5,489 bases of DNA from Synergistaceae bacterium. GTDB lineage: Bacteria; Synergistota; Synergistia; Synergistales; Aminobacteriaceae. The notes under the pieces were generated by a model. The model saw nothing but the letters and a program-made list of their open reading frames with translations. It ran no database searches and was not told where the DNA came from. The stretch lies in the NCBI GenBank assembly GCA_017427625.1, contig JAFRSL010000273.1:1-5489 (forward strand). The letters run 5' to 3'. Shown here piece by piece: positions 3,385-5,489 of this stretch (within the stretch, counting starts at the first letter, position 1; the number at the start of each line of letters is the position of its first letter). Both the position numbers and the translations under genes were made by a program.

Positions 3385-5489
3385 ATGTGGCTTTTCTTAG
3401 TATTTATCACTCTCGTCTCAGGAGCTGCAGCTGGCTGGTACGCTTGGACAGTCTATCAGAAGCTGGAAGAGGCTAAAATCGGTCATCCCCGTGTAGCCGA
3501 ACTCTCCGAGATAATCCATGGCGGTGCTATGGCGTTCCTCAAAAAGGAATATTCATGGCTCGCCCCGTTCGTTGGCGTTGTCGCGATATTGCTTGTCGCG
3601 GCATTAGGACTCGGCGCGGCTTTCGCGTTCGTACTCGGTGCGCTCTGCTCAGCAACAGCAGGCTGGATCGGCATGTACGTCGCCACAAACTCAAACGGCC
3701 GTACAACCTATGCAGCTCTTGCAGGTATGCCCGCTGAAGACAAGGCAGCCCCCAAGAAAGCGAAGAAGGCTGTTGAACTCGACAAGGCCGAAGCAGTTGC
3801 CGAAGAAGAACCCGCTCCAGCACCCGAAGCCCCGAAGTCAGAAGGCATACTTTCAGCGGCGGCAGGTAACGCGCTTGAAGTTGCGTTCTCAGGCGGAAGC
3901 ATCGTCGGAATGGTCGTCGTAGGACTCGGACTTGCAGGCTTGGCAGTTGCGTATTTGTTCCTGAATGACGTTACAGCTTTGACGGCTTTCGGAATGGGCG
4001 CAAGCTCAATCGCACTCTTCGCACGTGTCGGCGGCGGCATCTACACTAAGGCGGCAGATGTTGGTGCTGACCTCGTGGGCAAAGTCGAAGCCGGTATCCC
4101 CGAAGATGACCCCCGCAACCCCGCAGTCATTGCCGATAACGTTGGCGACAACGTAGGCGACATCGCAGGAATGGGCGCGGACCTCTTCGAGTCATACGTC
4201 AACTCAGTGCTTGCGGCTATGGCAATCGGTGCTGTCTACACGTTCACGCCCGGCGTTGCTGACTCACAGCTCGGCCTCTGGGGAATCGGCTATCCCATGT
4301 TCCTCGCGGCTTGGGGAGTTTTCGCGTCAATCGTCGGCTGCATGATGATTTCGCAGAAGGCACCTTTCGCCGGAAAAGTCAGGGCAACAGTCGCAAAACT
4401 TCCGGGAATGGCCGGAGTCGTCAAGAGGATTGAGGACGGAGACGCGGCATTTGCGCTCAGGACGGGAACATTTGTAGCAGGCGGACTCATGATTGCCGGA
4501 ACGTTCGTATTGAGTATCCTCTTCTTCTTCTCAAACTCATTCAACGTATTCCTTTCGGTTACGTCAGGCGTTCTTGCGGGAATCATAATCGGTATCGTTA
4601 CGGAGATTTACACGTCGGGCGATTATCGTTTCGTTCAGGCTGTCTCGGCATCATCTGACACTGGCGCGGCGACGGTAATTCTGTCAGGCTTGTCGCTCGG
4701 AATGATGTCGACGGGAATCCCTGTGCTTCTCATCTGCCTTTCGACGCTCATCAGCTACTATCTCGCTGGAATGTTCGGCGTTGCTGTTGCGGCTGTAGGA
4801 ATGCTCTCAATCACCGGTATATCACTGAGTGTTGACGCATACGGGCCAATCGCTGACAACGCGGGCGGCATCGCAGAGATGAGCGAGCTTCCTGAAGGTG
4901 TCAGAAAGATTACAGACCACCTTGACGCAATCGGAAACACTACGGCGGCAATGGGCAAGGGACTGGCAATCGGTTCAGCGGCTTTGACAGCACTCGCACT
5001 CTTCGTGGCGTACTCACAGGCGGCTCACATCGACAAGATCGACATCATGAATCCTTACGTCATCGTTGGATTGCTGATCGGCGGTATGCTTCCGTTCATC
5101 TTCTGCTCGCTCTCGATTGACGCGGTGAGCAAGGCGGCAGGCTCGATGATCGAGGAAGTCCGCAGACAGTTCCGCGAGATTCCGGGAATCATGGACGGAA
5201 CGGGCAAACCTGACTCGAACCGCTGCGTTGAAATTTCGACACATGCGGCTCTCACTCAGATGATTGTACCGGGCGTAATGGCGATTGCTGTACCTGTGCT
5301 TGTTGGCTTCCTTCTTGGGAAAGAGGCACTCGGCGGACTTCTCGGCGGCTCGATCGTTACGGGTGTTATGATGGCACTTTTCATGGCGAACTCGGGCGGT
5401 GCTTGGGACAACGCGAAGAAGTACATCGAGGAAGGGCACTTCAACGGCAAAGGCTCGGCTAACCACGCGGCGGCAGTCGTAGGCGATAC
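3385..5489 (+). CDS. hppA: membrane-bound, ion-pumping pyrophosphatase, 3' end missing
   Basis: This integral membrane enzyme hydrolyses cytoplasmic pyrophosphate and pumps H+ or Na+ out. The frame is open from ATG 3385 to the edge (701 codons plus 2 nt), ending at AAVVGD, so roughly the last 50-60 residues are missing. GGGAGG (3369-3374) precedes the ATG by 10 nt. Signatures include VAFSGGS (166-172), DVGADLVGKVEAGIPEDDPRNP (225-246, PPi-Mg binding), DNVGDNVGD (251-259), DLFE (266-269), DAYGPIADNAGGI (484-496), GNTTAAMGKG (517-526), SNRCVEIS (611-618) and GGAWDNAKKYIE (671-682). A521 and G524 mark the potassium-dependent subfamily. E269 occupies the gate position seen in Thermotoga-type Na+ pumps, so sodium transport is possible. 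An extra charged Ala/Lys/Glu/Pro-rich segment at about residues 113-157 separates two membrane helices and is unusual. No frameshift is seen. Confidence 0.95.
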   Translation, partial: MWLFLVFITLVSGAAAGWYAWTVYQKLEEAKIGHPRVAELSEIIHGGAMAFLKKEYSWLAPFVGVVAILLVAALGLGAAFAFVLGALCSATAGWIGMYVATNSNGRTTYAALAGMPAEDKAAPKKAKKAVELDKAEAVAEEEPAPAPEAPKSEGILSAAAGNALEVAFSGGSIVGMVVVGLGLAGLAVAYLFLNDVTALTAFGMGASSIALFARVGGGIYTKAADVGADLVGKVEAGIPEDDPRNPAVIADNVGDNVGDIAGMGADLFESYVNSVLAAMAIGAVYTFTPGVADSQLGLWGIGYPMFLAAWGVFASIVGCMMISQKAPFAGKVRATVAKLPGMAGVVKRIEDGDAAFALRTGTFVAGGLMIAGTFVLSILFFFSNSFNVFLSVTSGVLAGIIIGIVTEIYTSGDYRFVQAVSASSDTGAATVILSGLSLGMMSTGIPVLLICLSTLISYYLAGMFGVAVAAVGMLSITGISLSVDAYGPIADNAGGIAEMSELPEGVRKITDHLDAIGNTTAAMGKGLAIGSAALTALALFVAYSQAAHIDKIDIMNPYVIVGLLIGGMLPFIFCSLSIDAVSKAAGSMIEEVRRQFREIPGIMDGTGKPDSNRCVEISTHAALTQMIVPGVMAIAVPVLVGFLLGKEALGGLLGGSIVTGVMMALFMANSGGAWDNAKKYIEEGHFNGKGSANHAAAVVGD

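Noticed and set aside
3539..4040. Several open frames on both strands over the pyrophosphatase loop region
   Set aside because: They are Ala/Pro/Ser/Arg-rich low-complexity products of the GC-biased, repetitive loop-coding DNA, and the hppA frame continues intact through them.
5014..5466. A 150-codon open frame on the minus strand opposite the pyrophosphatase gene
   Set aside because: The plus strand encodes conserved pyrophosphatase motifs throughout. The antisense frame is rich in Arg, His and Ala with no recognisable domain, as expected of a shadow frame.

Overview
The window looks like ordinary bacterial chromosome from a probably anaerobic, moderate-GC organism that runs on sodium as well as protons. 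Strong GGGAGG-type ribosome sites, a pumping pyrophosphatase whose motifs point to potassium dependence and perhaps sodium transport, and an NhaC-like antiporter would fit Synergistota or a Firmicutes-like anaerobe. That placement is only an impression from the gene content.

Layout, left to right. At 1-165 (minus) is the N-terminus of a probable NhaC-type Na+/H+ antiporter. It is preceded by a leader of about 140 nt (166-306), in which one segment can pair over 12 bp with the ribosome binding site. At 429-1427 and 1431-1709 (plus) lies a two-gene operon, an ArsP/DUF318 permease followed by an ArsR-type repressor with a CxC motif. It is driven by a near-consensus promoter carrying two related 16-bp operator-like sites. 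Converging on it, with one base between the stop codons, is a minus-strand pair: a CGGC-domain cysteine-rich protein (1711-2127) and a small unknown protein with a CGCG motif (2130-2444). At 2482-3321 (plus) is an alpha/beta hydrolase with an aspartate nucleophile. At 3385-5489 (plus) is a membrane pyrophosphatase (hppA), cut off by the window edge and missing its last few dozen residues.

How the parts fit together. The permease and ArsR repressor form a self-contained metalloid (arsenical) efflux module; the regulator probably shuts off its own promoter until thiol-reactive metalloid binds its cysteines. The opposing cysteine-rich pair may be an accessory to this module, but that rests on position and cysteine content alone. 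The flanking genes concern ion gradients: an antiporter at the left and a PPi-driven cation pump at the right.

The most unusual items are the sequestering leader of the antiporter, the double operator of the ars operon, and an Ala/Lys/Glu/Pro-rich insertion of roughly 40 residues in a cytoplasmic loop of the pyrophosphatase. I see no mobile element, CRISPR array, tRNA or rRNA in the window.
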